Source of the DNA: Planctomycetales bacterium
Lineage (GTDB): Bacteria > Planctomycetota > Planctomycetia > Isosphaerales > Isosphaeraceae
Assembly: GCA_027449865.1 (NCBI GenBank)
Contig: DAIDKV010000009.1
Location: 39,535 to 103,534, forward strand
DNA: 64,000 nt
Direction: 5' to 3'
Positions within the stretch are counted from its first letter, which is position 1. The number at the start of each line of letters is the position of its first letter. Under the pieces are notes generated by a model. That model searched no databases. It was not told where the DNA came from and was given only the letters and a program-made list of their open reading frames with translations. The position numbers and the translations under genes were made by a program. Of this stretch, positions 1 to 8,426 are shown piece by piece.

Positions 1-224
1 GAGACGCTTCCTGCTTGGACGTCCGATCTGTTTCCGATGGTTGCTCGTTTTTCCCGAGAATGGGAGGGATGGGGTTGGATTGAGACAGATGAATCGATCG
101 GATGAAAAAAAGGAAATCTCGGAACCCCTTGCGAAAATTCGGATTGCTGAATTCGATCGATTCTGGTTGAAATCCCGGTCGTATCTCCAGGGATGGATCC
201 CCATGATCGCTGAAGGAGCCGACC
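1..224. other. leader region before the first gene
   Basis: No gene is supported here. The only reading frame that opens in it runs into the PEP-CTERM gene out of frame and has arginine-rich, non-protein-like composition. The stretch is AT-richer than the coding DNA and ends in a good ribosome binding site (AAGGAG at 213-218) for the gene starting at 225, so it is probably a promoter and leader. I could not pick a convincing -35/-10 pair. Confidence 0.4.
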
Positions 225-917
225 ATGTTGCCCCGCTTCCGATCCTTGCTCGCGTTTTCGATCGTCTTGCTTGCCCCGATGGCCGCCCAGGCTGTTCCGA
301 TCACGTACAACTTCGCCGGACAGCTTGCCCAGCCCGTCAACGGCGCGAGCCAGTTTAGCGGGTCGTTCACGATGGATTCGAACCCAAATTTCATCCCGCT
401 GCCCGCAGTCCTCCCGGGCACCCTGACCGAGACGAGTAGCGACGTCTCGATGACGCTTCATCTGGGAAGTCAGACGTACGACTTTTCCAACACTCCAGGT
501 CAGAGCGGCGCGGCGCTTTACGTGAACTCGCCGCTGCAAGGCTACTCGTACCCCTCCGGGTCGCCGCAGGAGAGCATCTCGCTGAATGGAGCCCTGTTCA
601 CCGGTTCGGCCGGTAGTGCGCCGTCGTTCACGGTCAACTTCCAGCAAGCCGGGGGATTTTTCTCGACGACCGACCTGGGGAAGCTCTCGACGTCTTCCTT
701 TTCCTCCGGGGTCCACTTCTCGGCGATGTCGGGGGGCCAGTCCACCGCCAGCAACGGAACCCTTACGTCGATTGAGCAGGTCTCGGCGCCCGAGCCGGGT
801 TCGCTGGCGATCTTCGGCGGGCTGGCGATCGCGGCGATGATCACCGCGCGTCGGCGTGTGGCATGTCGAACCGGAGCCGACGGCCGGCGTGAGGGCCCTC
901 GGGCTTCTCGCGGATGA
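225..917 (+). CDS. PEP-CTERM sorting domain protein
   Basis: This is a 230-residue exported protein. An N-terminal signal peptide (residues 1-23, hydrophobic core, AQA cleavage site) is followed by a Ser/Gly/Thr-rich beta-type region. The C-terminus carries the PEP-CTERM tripartite signal: Pro-Glu-Pro inside APEPGS near residue 190, a hydrophobic helix, and an arginine cluster (ARRR). In other bacteria such proteins are processed by an exosortase and anchored or released at the cell surface. The start is fixed by AAGGAG seven bases upstream. The family normally stops right after the arginine cluster, but here about 20 further Arg/Gly-rich residues follow and overlap the end of the convergent HlyD gene, suggesting that an original stop was lost. 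The specific function is unknown. Confidence 0.8.
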   Translation: MLPRFRSLLAFSIVLLAPMAAQAVPITYNFAGQLAQPVNGASQFSGSFTMDSNPNFIPLPAVLPGTLTETSSDVSMTLHLGSQTYDFSNTPGQSGAALYVNSPLQGYSYPSGSPQESISLNGALFTGSAGSAPSFTVNFQQAGGFFSTTDLGKLSTSSFSSGVHFSAMSGGQSTASNGTLTSIEQVSAPEPGSLAIFGGLAIAAMITARRRVACRTGADGRREGPRASRG

Positions 918-2286
918 AGATCCTCGGCTCGACCGAGAGGCCGGCAAAGAGCGGCGTCTCGGGCGGGTTGCCGTCGGTCAGGTCGACCCGGACCGGTAGC
1001 CGCTGCACGATCTTCACGAAGTTGCCCGTCGCGTTCTGTGGAGGCAAGAGTGCGGTGGCGGCGCCCGTGCCGGGGCTGAAGCCGGTCACCCGGCCGCGGA
1101 AGACCTTGTCGGGATATGCATCCACCCGGATCTCGACCGGATGACCGATCCGGATCGGCTCGAGCTGCGTTTCCTTGAAGTTGCAGTCGATCCAGACCTC
1201 GGAGAGCGACCGGATTGCGAGGAGCCTTTGTCCCTGCGCCACGCGGTCGCCCGGGTTCACGTTCCGGTTCGAGACAATTCCGTCGATGTCGGCGGTGATC
1301 TTGCAGTAGCTTAGCATCAGCCGGGCCTCGGCGAGTTGCGCCTCGGCTTGCTCGACCTTCGCGCGGGCCGTGGCGACATCGGGCGCGTTCTCGACGGTGT
1401 CGACGATCAGACGGTCGATATCACCGCCTGGGGCCCGGCCGCGGATCTCGTCGATAAAGCGGTCGGGCGTCTCGTAATAGCCAGGGACTTTTACCCCCAG
1501 TTGAGCCAGGTTCACCGCGAGCTGACCGAGCGACGCGAGGACCGAGGGGTGATGCTGCGACCAGTCGGCCGGGACGTCTTCCAGCGGCTTGCCGGGCGGC
1601 GGCTCTTCCGGGAGACCGAGACCCGCCCGGATGCTATGGACCTGAGCCTCGGCCTGACGAACCCTCGCCCTTGCCTGCTCCAGGTCGGTCTGGCGGACGT
1701 CGGCCTGCTCCTGAGTGACGGACTTCCGGCGCGCGAGCTCGGCGTATCGGGTTGCCTCGGTGCGAGCCAGCTCCTCGGCGGCACGCGCCTCCTTCAGCCG
1801 GGCGACTGCGCCCCGGAGCCCGGCCTCCTGGTCGTTCACCTCATCGATCGCCGCCGCCAGCTTGAACCGGTTCGCTCTCGCCGCGGCGACCGCCGACTGC
1901 GCGCCCGCGATCGCCTGGTCGACGGCTCGTTTCGCCGCCTCGACCGACGCCTCCGCCTCGCGCACCTTGACCTTCTCCATCGTGTCGTCGAGGACGATGA
2001 GCAAATCGCCCTTGCGGACGTAATCGTTATTATCGACCCGCACTTCCGCCACGTTCTCGGTGATTCTCGGCGCCACCGCCGTCGCGTGCGAGTTGACGTA
2101 GGCGTCGTCGGTCGAGACGGTCCGCATGGCCAGCTCGAACCTCGGGTAGAGGTAATACCCGGCGCCGGCGAGAACTCCCGCGACGACGATCAGCGTGAGC
2201 AACCGGCGGGGCCATCGCTTTTGGGGCGACTCCGACGGGCGATCGTTCGCGGGTGGCTTCGGGGTGGTCTTCTCGGGATCGCTCAT
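841..2286 (-). CDS. HlyD/EmrA-family membrane fusion protein
   Basis: This 481-residue periplasmic adaptor probably works with the adjacent MFS pump to carry drugs or metabolites across the envelope. It has a Pro/Lys-rich cytoplasmic N-terminus, one transmembrane helix at about residues 27-46, then a split biotinyl-lipoyl-like domain beginning with the family-typical TDDAYVNSHATAVAPR, a long coiled-coil hairpin (Ala/Glu/Arg-rich, about residues 105-320), the second lipoyl half and a beta-barrel (GDRVAQGQ, then EVWIDCNFKET). It is longer than E. coli EmrA (about 390 residues), mainly through an extended hairpin and an inserted segment around residues 225-290. It lies 71 bases downstream of the emrB-like gene on the same strand, the usual pump-adaptor pairing. 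Its 3' end overlaps the convergent PEP-CTERM gene by 77 bases. Confidence 0.87.
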   Translation of the reverse strand: MSDPEKTTPKPPANDRPSESPQKRWPRRLLTLIVVAGVLAGAGYYLYPRFELAMRTVSTDDAYVNSHATAVAPRITENVAEVRVDNNDYVRKGDLLIVLDDTMEKVKVREAEASVEAAKRAVDQAIAGAQSAVAAARANRFKLAAAIDEVNDQEAGLRGAVARLKEARAAEELARTEATRYAELARRKSVTQEQADVRQTDLEQARARVRQAEAQVHSIRAGLGLPEEPPPGKPLEDVPADWSQHHPSVLASLGQLAVNLAQLGVKVPGYYETPDRFIDEIRGRAPGGDIDRLIVDTVENAPDVATARAKVEQAEAQLAEARLMLSYCKITADIDGIVSNRNVNPGDRVAQGQRLLAIRSLSEVWIDCNFKETQLEPIRIGHPVEIRVDAYPDKVFRGRVTGFSPGTGAATALLPPQNATGNFVKIVQRLPVRVDLTDGNPPETPLFAGLSVEPRIFIREKPEGPHAGRRLRFDMPHADAR

Positions 2287-2357
2287 GCCTCTTGTCCTGC
2301 GGGCGGCCGGGCGCCCGTCGATCGAGTCCAGATTCCGGATTCCAGATTCCAGGGGTC

Positions 2358-3959
2358 CTACTCGCCGCCGATGTGCATCCCCTCCTCGGCGACCGATCGA
2401 CGCATCAACAACGTCAGCGGGATCAGCGTAAGGGCCAGGATGCCGAAGAGCCAGAAGGCGTCCAGGTACGCCATCGCGGCGGCCTGCTGCTGGCGGAGCT
2501 GGTCAATCGCGTCGAGCGCCATCACCTGAGAGCCGACCGGGTCGCCCGTCTGCTGGTAGAAGAACGAGCGGAGGCCCTGCATCGCCTCGTTGAACGGTGT
2601 GTTGAAGGGGTTGAGCGTCTCGACGAGCCGGTCGGTATGCACCGGGAGGCGACGCGCCACCATCGTCTTGCCGAGCGTCGTCCCGGCGCTCCCGCCCTCG
2701 TTCCGGAGTGCGGCGAAGATTCCGGCCGCTGGCCCGCGCAGCTCCTTCGGCAAATACACGAACGCGGCAACACTCAGCGGGGCGAACAGGCTCGCCGTTC
2801 CCACCTGCTGCACGACCCTCGGCCAGACAAGCTGCTCGGGGCTCACGCCCAGGTTCATCCGCGAATACCACGAGGCACCCAGCCACATCAGGACGGCGCC
2901 AAAGATGATGACCCAGCGCGCGTCGAGCTTCTTGCCGATCAAATAGCCGACAATCGCCATCGTCGGGATCGAGAACAGCCCGGCCGGCGACATCACCAGC
3001 CCCGACCAGACCGCGTTGTAGCCGAAGAGCGTCTGGAGCATCCCCGGGAGCAACACCATCGCCGCATACGTGATCGCGAACGCGACATACGCGATCAGGC
3101 CGCTCGCCGCGAAGTTGCGATCGGCAAACGGGCGCAGATCGAGCACCGGCGACGGGTGCCGCAATTCCCAGAGGATCAGCGCGACGATCCCGACCCCGAA
3201 GCCGATCGTCAGGAACTGGACCCGGCCGAACGGGTCGCCGAACCAGTCCCACTCCTGCCCCTTGCTGAGGACGATCTCCATGAAGGCCATCGAGAGGACG
3301 ATCAGCCCAAGCCCGATGAAGTCGAATCGCAATGGCTTGCTTCGAATCGTCGCCCGTTGATCCTTCAGATAGTCGGGGTCGTGGAGCAACGCATAATTGA
3401 CGGCGAGCGCTAGCAGGCCAGGCGGGATGTTGATGAAGAAGATCCATTCCCACGAATAGTTATCGGCGATGTAGCCGCCGAGCGTCGGGCCCAGCACAGG
3501 GGCGACCAGTGCCGAGATCCCAAAGAACGCCTGCGCGGCGCCCTGTTTCTCGGGCGGGAAGGTGTCCACCAGGACGGCCTGAGTGACCGGCTGAAGGCCG
3601 CCTCCGCCGAGCCCCTGCAGGATCCGGAAGACGATCAGCTCGGGGAGCGACCGCGCGAACCCGCACGCCGCCGAGGCCGCCGTGAAGATCGCGAGCGAGG
3701 CGAGGTAGTAATTCCGACGGCCGAAGTACGACGAGAGCCAGCCGGAGAGGAGCAGGACCGAGGCGTTCGCCGCCAGGTAGCTGGTGATGATCCATTCGCT
3801 GTCGCTCTCGGCCGCGGAAAGCCCGCCGGCGATGTAGCGCAGGGCGACATTCGCGATGCTCGTATCCAGCACCTCCATGAACGTCGCGATCGTCACGGCA
3901 CCCGCGATGAACCAGGGGTTCACCGGGCGGGCTCTTGCATCGATTCGATCCTGGGGCAT
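2358..3959 (-). CDS. EmrB/QacA-type MFS drug transporter (DHA2 family)
   Basis: A 533-residue polytopic inner-membrane antiporter of the 14-helix DHA2 family. Visible signatures are the motif with EVLDTSIANVALRYIAG in helix 1, a conserved GRR loop after helix 2, LPELIVFRILQGLGGG in helix 4 and APVLGPTLGGYIAD in helix 5. I start at the ATG at 3959 because the family-typical sequence (VNPWFIAGAVTIATFMEVLD) begins about 13 residues later. The open frame continues upstream to 4301, but there it is arginine/proline-rich and lies over the ABC permease gene in another frame. It overlaps that gene's end by 40 bases and is followed by the EmrA-like adaptor. A TATAAT hexamer (minus strand, 4007-4002) about 43 bases before the start could be an internal -10, but I see no matching -35. 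Confidence 0.88.
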   Translation of the reverse strand: MPQDRIDARARPVNPWFIAGAVTIATFMEVLDTSIANVALRYIAGGLSAAESDSEWIITSYLAANASVLLLSGWLSSYFGRRNYYLASLAIFTAASAACGFARSLPELIVFRILQGLGGGGLQPVTQAVLVDTFPPEKQGAAQAFFGISALVAPVLGPTLGGYIADNYSWEWIFFINIPPGLLALAVNYALLHDPDYLKDQRATIRSKPLRFDFIGLGLIVLSMAFMEIVLSKGQEWDWFGDPFGRVQFLTIGFGVGIVALILWELRHPSPVLDLRPFADRNFAASGLIAYVAFAITYAAMVLLPGMLQTLFGYNAVWSGLVMSPAGLFSIPTMAIVGYLIGKKLDARWVIIFGAVLMWLGASWYSRMNLGVSPEQLVWPRVVQQVGTASLFAPLSVAAFVYLPKELRGPAAGIFAALRNEGGSAGTTLGKTMVARRLPVHTDRLVETLNPFNTPFNEAMQGLRSFFYQQTGDPVGSQVMALDAIDQLRQQQAAAMAYLDAFWLFGILALTLIPLTLLMRRSVAEEGMHIGGE

Positions 3960-5749
3960 GGATTCAGTGACTCGGAGGCGGCTGGTCTGGGACGACTGCG
4001 TATTATAGTCACCCGGTCCAGCGGCGGGCGGTCGAGCGAAAGTCGAATCCGACGCGAGAGAGCAAGCGCTGTGCCGGAGTAGATGAAGATCCCGCCGAAG
4101 GCCAGGCCGCCGAGGAGCCATCCGATCGGCGTGGGGCCCGAGGGCGTTCGGGCGATGTCCCACGCCCGGGCGATCATCGGGCCCGAGACCAGGGCCCAGG
4201 CGGGAAGCGTCGGCAGGAAGCCCAGGACCGGGTACGACGATTCCCAGCCGATCGCCCCGATCACGAACCAGAAGGCCAGGAGCGGATAGCCGTTGAAGCA
4301 CGCCAGCGCCTCGAACGTCGCGATCATCGCCCGCGAGGCGTTCGGCGAGCGGATGGAAGCGTACATCCCGACCATCGCCACGAACCAGGTCATCAGAGCC
4401 GCCAGCGCAATCGAGATCGCCACGCCGATCGGGTGCGCCGCACGGGTGAGCAAGGATAAAACCCAGATCGCGGCGGGGATCGCGGCCATCGCCCGGTTCC
4501 TCCGGAGCACCCCCAGGATCTTCCCGCGGACGATCTCGCGGCCGGTGATCGGCGTCAGGGTAATGCTCTCCCAGGTGGACTGGTCGCGCTCGATCGCCAC
4601 CGAGGCCGACGAGGCCAGCGCCACCGCGATCAGCCAGAACGCCATCGCCCAGCCGAGGTCCACCTGGAGCGCCCAGAGGAAGCCGACCGGCGGTGGCCTC
4701 AGCCCGGCGAGGCCGTCGTATCCGGAACGCCGGAGCGTTGCGAAGATGCGCCAGCCGTCGGAAGCCCAGGTCATTTGAGCCAGCGGGAGCGAGACGAGGA
4801 TCAGGAGACCGACGAGGAGACGGCGCCCTGTCCGATCCGTTCGGTGGAAATGTCGCTCCTTCCAGGTGATCGGGTCATCACCGCAAGGCGGGATGGCTCG
4901 GACGCGTGGGCTTGGGGCCCTGCCCTCCTGCTCGCGGAGGAACGTCGGCCGCAATCGCCAGGCGGCCAGGCCCAGCAGGATCGCGGCTCCGGGGAGTTGC
5001 AGCATCACCATCCGCATGACCTGATCATACATCGACGGCGCGGTCAGGCCGAGCATCGGGAAATACAGGCGCATTCCGACGCCGGTCGGGGTCGAATCCA
5101 GCAGTCCGTCGAGGAACGGGCGGATGGCTCCGTACCAGCCGGGCCAGAACGCGAAGACCACGAAAAGAATCGCCAGCGGGAGGATTAGCCAGGCGATCGT
5201 GAGGAGATAGGCGAGGATCACCGCGTCGCGAGACCGGCGGGCGAGCGTTGAGAGCAGCGTGGCGATCCCGATCGCGACCGCGGACATCGAGAACGTCCCG
5301 AGATAGGCCGCGATCACCTCATCGGCCGAGATCCCACCAAGCAGGCCCAGAATCGCCACGATCGGCAGGCCCATCGCGATGAAGACCACCGGCGAGGCCG
5401 ATCGGCCCAGCACCTTGTCGAACAGAATTCCAGCCGAAGAGAGCCGGCTCGCCATCAGGAACGGGAGCGTCCGGCGCTGTTTTTCGTCGGCGATCGCTCC
5501 GCCAATCGTCGGTGGGATGATGACGAGCATCACAACCATCTGCGCGACCGCGAACCGAACGAATGTCTCGCGGGCGAACCGGGCGACCTCCGATGGCCGG
5601 TTTGTCTCCATCCACGCCGATTGAATCCGAACATAACCCGTGCCGATGATCCAGAGCAGGACCAGCCCGTAGATCATCCGGAACAAATAATGCCGAGGCC
5701 GACGCGCGAGCCGGACCCCCTCGGCGCGGAAGACAGGACCCATCAGCAT
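3920..5749 (-). CDS. ABC-2 type transporter permease
   Basis: A 609-residue multi-spanning membrane protein that looks like a duplicated ABC-2 permease: two halves, each with a cytosolic stretch leading into a six-helix bundle. The first half contains ADEKQRRTLPFLMASRLSS, which matches the family's conserved amphipathic element (DE.+.GTLE.LL); the second half contains ERDQSTWESITLTPITGREI, the same element again. No ATP-binding subunit lies next to it, so its partner must be encoded elsewhere. The ATG at 5749 is preferred over a GTG at 5758 because GAGGGG sits eight bases upstream of it. It lies between a flavin reductase gene (57-66 bases upstream) and the EmrB-like gene (overlapping), all co-directional. 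The substrate cannot be inferred. Confidence 0.8.
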   Translation of the reverse strand: MLMGPVFRAEGVRLARRPRHYLFRMIYGLVLLWIIGTGYVRIQSAWMETNRPSEVARFARETFVRFAVAQMVVMLVIIPPTIGGAIADEKQRRTLPFLMASRLSSAGILFDKVLGRSASPVVFIAMGLPIVAILGLLGGISADEVIAAYLGTFSMSAVAIGIATLLSTLARRSRDAVILAYLLTIAWLILPLAILFVVFAFWPGWYGAIRPFLDGLLDSTPTGVGMRLYFPMLGLTAPSMYDQVMRMVMLQLPGAAILLGLAAWRLRPTFLREQEGRAPSPRVRAIPPCGDDPITWKERHFHRTDRTGRRLLVGLLILVSLPLAQMTWASDGWRIFATLRRSGYDGLAGLRPPPVGFLWALQVDLGWAMAFWLIAVALASSASVAIERDQSTWESITLTPITGREIVRGKILGVLRRNRAMAAIPAAIWVLSLLTRAAHPIGVAISIALAALMTWFVAMVGMYASIRSPNASRAMIATFEALACFNGYPLLAFWFVIGAIGWESSYPVLGFLPTLPAWALVSGPMIARAWDIARTPSGPTPIGWLLGGLAFGGIFIYSGTALALSRRIRLSLDRPPLDRVTIIRSRPRPAASESLNPCPRIESMQEPAR

Positions 5750-5815
5750 CGCGATCACCCCTCGGATCAGGGCGGATATTTCTCGCCTTACGATTGTCCG
5801 AGGTTGGGTTCGATG

Positions 5816-6421
5816 TCAAGGGCGCTGCATTTCGAAGAGGTCGGTGCTTCGGCAGTAGTAGTCGCCGCCGAGGCGGGCGATGGTGCGGAGCTTGCGAGGG
5901 TCGATGCGTCCGGAGGGGTCTAACACCGCCTCGTCGATGTGGATCAAAAGGACCTCGCCGATGACGAGGTTGGCGGAGACCGGGCCGTCGCCGATCGGGA
6001 CGACCTGGCGGACCCTGCATTCGAGGTGGACCGGCGAGGCGGAGACGCGGGGCGGGCGGACCTTCGTCGACGGCGAGAGCGCCAGGCCGGCGAGATCGGC
6101 CTCGCTTTCGCCGTGGGGGAGTTCCTTCGAGGTCGCGTTCATCGGGGCGGCGAGGTCCTCGACGGCCCCATTCAGGACGAACTCGGGGACCTCGGAGAGG
6201 TTGAGCAGCGTGTCCTTCTTCGAGCCGTCGCGGCGGTTGGTCGGGCTGAAGATGACCACCGGCGGATTGGCGCCGAAGGTGTTGAAGAAGCTGAACGGCG
6301 CCAGGTTGATTCGGCCGTTGGCGTCGACGGTCGAGACCCAGGCGATTGGGCGCGGGCTGACCACCCCGATCAGAGCCTGGTAGACCGAGACGACGTCGGA
6401 TTTCGGTACGTCGATGACCAT
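5816..6421 (-). CDS. flavin reductase family protein (FMN-binding split barrel)
   Basis: A 201-residue cytoplasmic protein of the flavin reductase-like/FMN-binding split-barrel family, which reduces or stores FMN for oxygenases or acts as an oxidoreductase itself. The typical N-terminal block is present: VVSPRPIAWVSTVD near residue 20, then NLAPFSFFNTFGANPP and the ATSKELPHGESEAD segment around residue 100. The C-terminal GGDYYCRS is also common in this group, close to the E. coli YdfK-unrelated 'DIM6/NTAB' proteins. Its length fits the family. GGAGGGA lies eight bases before the ATG. A perfect palindrome overlaps that site and a TATAAT box (see the separate feature). Downstream genes are transporters, so its electron acceptor is not evident from context. 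Confidence 0.85.
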   Translation of the reverse strand: MVIDVPKSDVVSVYQALIGVVSPRPIAWVSTVDANGRINLAPFSFFNTFGANPPVVIFSPTNRRDGSKKDTLLNLSEVPEFVLNGAVEDLAAPMNATSKELPHGESEADLAGLALSPSTKVRPPRVSASPVHLECRVRQVVPIGDGPVSANLVIGEVLLIHIDEAVLDPSGRIDPRKLRTIARLGGDYYCRSTDLFEMQRP

Positions 6422-6427
6422 GCGGGA

Positions 6428-6454
6428 AATCCCTCCGTTTCCGGAGGGATTATA
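6428..6454 (-). promoter_or_regulatory. palindrome overlapping -10 box and Shine-Dalgarno of the flavin reductase gene
   Basis: A perfect 10-base inverted repeat (AATCCCTCCG at 6428-6437, CGGAGGGATT at 6442-6451) with a four-base centre lies just upstream of the start codon at 6421. Read on the minus strand, its upstream arm overlaps a consensus TATAAT (6454-6449) and its downstream arm contains the GGAGGG ribosome binding site. It could be an operator for a dimeric repressor or a hairpin that hides the ribosome binding site. A weak -35 (TCGACG near 6478-6473) is possible. The symmetry is seen; the function is inferred. Confidence 0.45.
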
Positions 6455-6494
6455 GGCAGGGACGTTGGGCGGCGTCGAATCCAGGTACGCCGGG

Positions 6495-8375
6495 TTACTT
6501 CGTCCAGATGCCCAGGACGGATTTGCCGAGCGAGTGGGCCAGGAGCGGGTCGATCCATCGCGAGCAGGGGACGAAGAAGCGGTCCCACACGGCGATTTGC
6601 GCTGGGTTCGGCATGGCGCTTTTCAGCACGAGGCGATTGCCGAGCGAGGCGAGCATGCCGACGGAGTCGAGATAATCGAGGCGGACGATCCGGAGGTTGG
6701 GTGGGGCGGCGGCGCGGAGCGTTTCGCGGGTGTATCGGCGGTGGTGGCCGATCGCCTGGTCGAAGGGCGTGAACAACCACTGGTGCGCTGGTGAGAGAAC
6801 GATCAGGTGCCCGCCCGGGGCGAGTCGGTCGGCTGCCTGTTTCATCTCGTCGGCGTCGTCGGCGATGTGCTCGAGGACGTCCATGTAGAGGATCGTGTCG
6901 AAGCGGTCGGACTCGTCGAGATCGGCGACGGTTCCGATCTTCATCCGGCAGCAGTCGGGGAGCTCGCCGTTGGAGATTGCGGCGAGGATGCGGTCGGCCA
7001 GTGCGGGGTCGGGTTCGAGGCAGGTCCATCGGTCGGCCCGGCCGTCGCAGAGGACACGGGTTGTGCCGCCGTGGCCGGCGCCGACTTCCAGGACGTTCCG
7101 GCCGAGGTAGGGCGCGACGCGACTTCGAACGTACGCCTTCCATCGGGTCGCGGCGGCGAAGAGGTCGAGCTCGGTTCCGACGTAGGTATACGGCATCGGT
7201 GGGGCTTCCCTGGGGTTCAGTTCACCTGGATTTAGACCGGCGGACGATGGCGGCGATATCGGGTTGAGGGTGTGATTCGGTGGGGTTGTCGGGGCCTGGA
7301 TCGTGTGGACCGATCCGACGAAGTACGCGTAATCCCGGCGCGGGAGGAACGGCGAGCCGTGTCGTGAGCCGAGGATCATGAAGCTGAACGCGAAGGCCGC
7401 CATCACCGCCTGACCGAGCAAGATCATCAGGAGTCCGACGGCGGAGGTTGCCCAGCCGGGGATGGCCCAGTCGGTCGCGACGCGGATCACGGTCGTGGTG
7501 ACGATGCCGAAGGTGGTCGCCATCGCCAGGACGGCCGAGAGGACCAGGAGGCGAACGCCGACAATGTCACTATAGACCGAGATCGCGCTCAGGCCGTGAG
7601 TGACCAGCGAGACGAAGTTCATCGACGACCGGCCGCGGAGCCGGGTGCCGCGGCTGGTTGGGATCGAGGTGTGCGGCTGTCTCGATCGGATGACGCCCGC
7701 GGCGTAGTGGTTCCAGAGTTCGGTGACGACGACCAGGCTGGTGAGCCGCCGGCGTGGGACCGCGCTGAAGTTACCCACCCGGACCTTCTGACCGGTCAAA
7801 AGCAGGTGCATGAGCCGGTAGAGAGCGTAGAAGATTCGAAAGGCGGTGGACTCGGATCGTCGCGTGCGCTCGGCGAAGACGACGCGGTTGCCGCCGGTCC
7901 GGTCGAGCTCGTCGAGCAGTCGGGGGACGTCGGAGGGGTTGTCCTCGCCGTCGCCGTCCATCACGACGACGGCCCGGGCGGGGAGGCAGTCCTCGATGTA
8001 GGCGAGGCCGACGGTGATGGCCCGCTGGTGTCCGAGGTTGCGCCGGAGTCGGAGGATGTCGATCCGGCGGAGGGCCTCGGAACGCGCGGGGATGATGTCG
8101 TCGCCGGGCTCGATGGTGGAGCCGTCGTCGACGATCAGGACCTCGGATTCGAGCCCTCGCGAGGCGAGGGCCTCGTTGAGGCGAGGGAGCAGCAGGGCGA
8201 GCGACTCCCAGTCGTTGAAGACGGGGATGAGGACGATGACCGGGCCATTGCTGAGATCGGCGGCGAGAGAGCCATCACGGCGAGACTCGCGCGCCGTCCA
8301 TCCGCCGGGATCGAGGTGCGGCGGCCTTCGATCCGCGGGAGTCCGCGCTCGCGGGGCGGTCCGTCGACGATCCAT
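6495..8375 (-). CDS. GT2 glycosyltransferase fused to SAM-dependent methyltransferase
   Basis: A single 626-residue frame with two enzymes. Residues about 45-260 are a family 2 (DPM1/GtrB-like) glycosyltransferase: PVIVLIPVFND, the IVDDGS nucleotide-sugar motif at 81-86, and MDGDGEDNP at 139-147 for the metal-binding acidic motif. Two hydrophobic helices follow (about 275-350), as in polyprenyl-phosphate glycosyltransferases. A Pro/Asn-rich linker (about 370-392) joins a class I methyltransferase with VLEVGAG near 428-434 and YMDVLEHI further on. The methyltransferase would start naturally at an internal ATG at 7196 (residue 394) preceded by AGGGAAG, so it may also be made alone. GGAAAGG supports the start at 8375. 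A membrane glycosyltransferase gene lies 51 bases upstream; together they may build or modify an envelope glycan. Confidence 0.8.
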   Translation of the reverse strand: MDRRRTAPRARTPADRRPPHLDPGGWTARESRRDGSLAADLSNGPVIVLIPVFNDWESLALLLPRLNEALASRGLESEVLIVDDGSTIEPGDDIIPARSEALRRIDILRLRRNLGHQRAITVGLAYIEDCLPARAVVVMDGDGEDNPSDVPRLLDELDRTGGNRVVFAERTRRSESTAFRIFYALYRLMHLLLTGQKVRVGNFSAVPRRRLTSLVVVTELWNHYAAGVIRSRQPHTSIPTSRGTRLRGRSSMNFVSLVTHGLSAISVYSDIVGVRLLVLSAVLAMATTFGIVTTTVIRVATDWAIPGWATSAVGLLMILLGQAVMAAFAFSFMILGSRHGSPFLPRRDYAYFVGSVHTIQAPTTPPNHTLNPISPPSSAGLNPGELNPREAPPMPYTYVGTELDLFAAATRWKAYVRSRVAPYLGRNVLEVGAGHGGTTRVLCDGRADRWTCLEPDPALADRILAAISNGELPDCCRMKIGTVADLDESDRFDTILYMDVLEHIADDADEMKQAADRLAPGGHLIVLSPAHQWLFTPFDQAIGHHRRYTRETLRAAAPPNLRIVRLDYLDSVGMLASLGNRLVLKSAMPNPAQIAVWDRFFVPCSRWIDPLLAHSLGKSVLGIWTK

Positions 8376-8426
8376 GTCGCTCGCCTTTCCGGTGGATGGT
8401 TCAACGAGGATTCGGGAGGTCGGATC

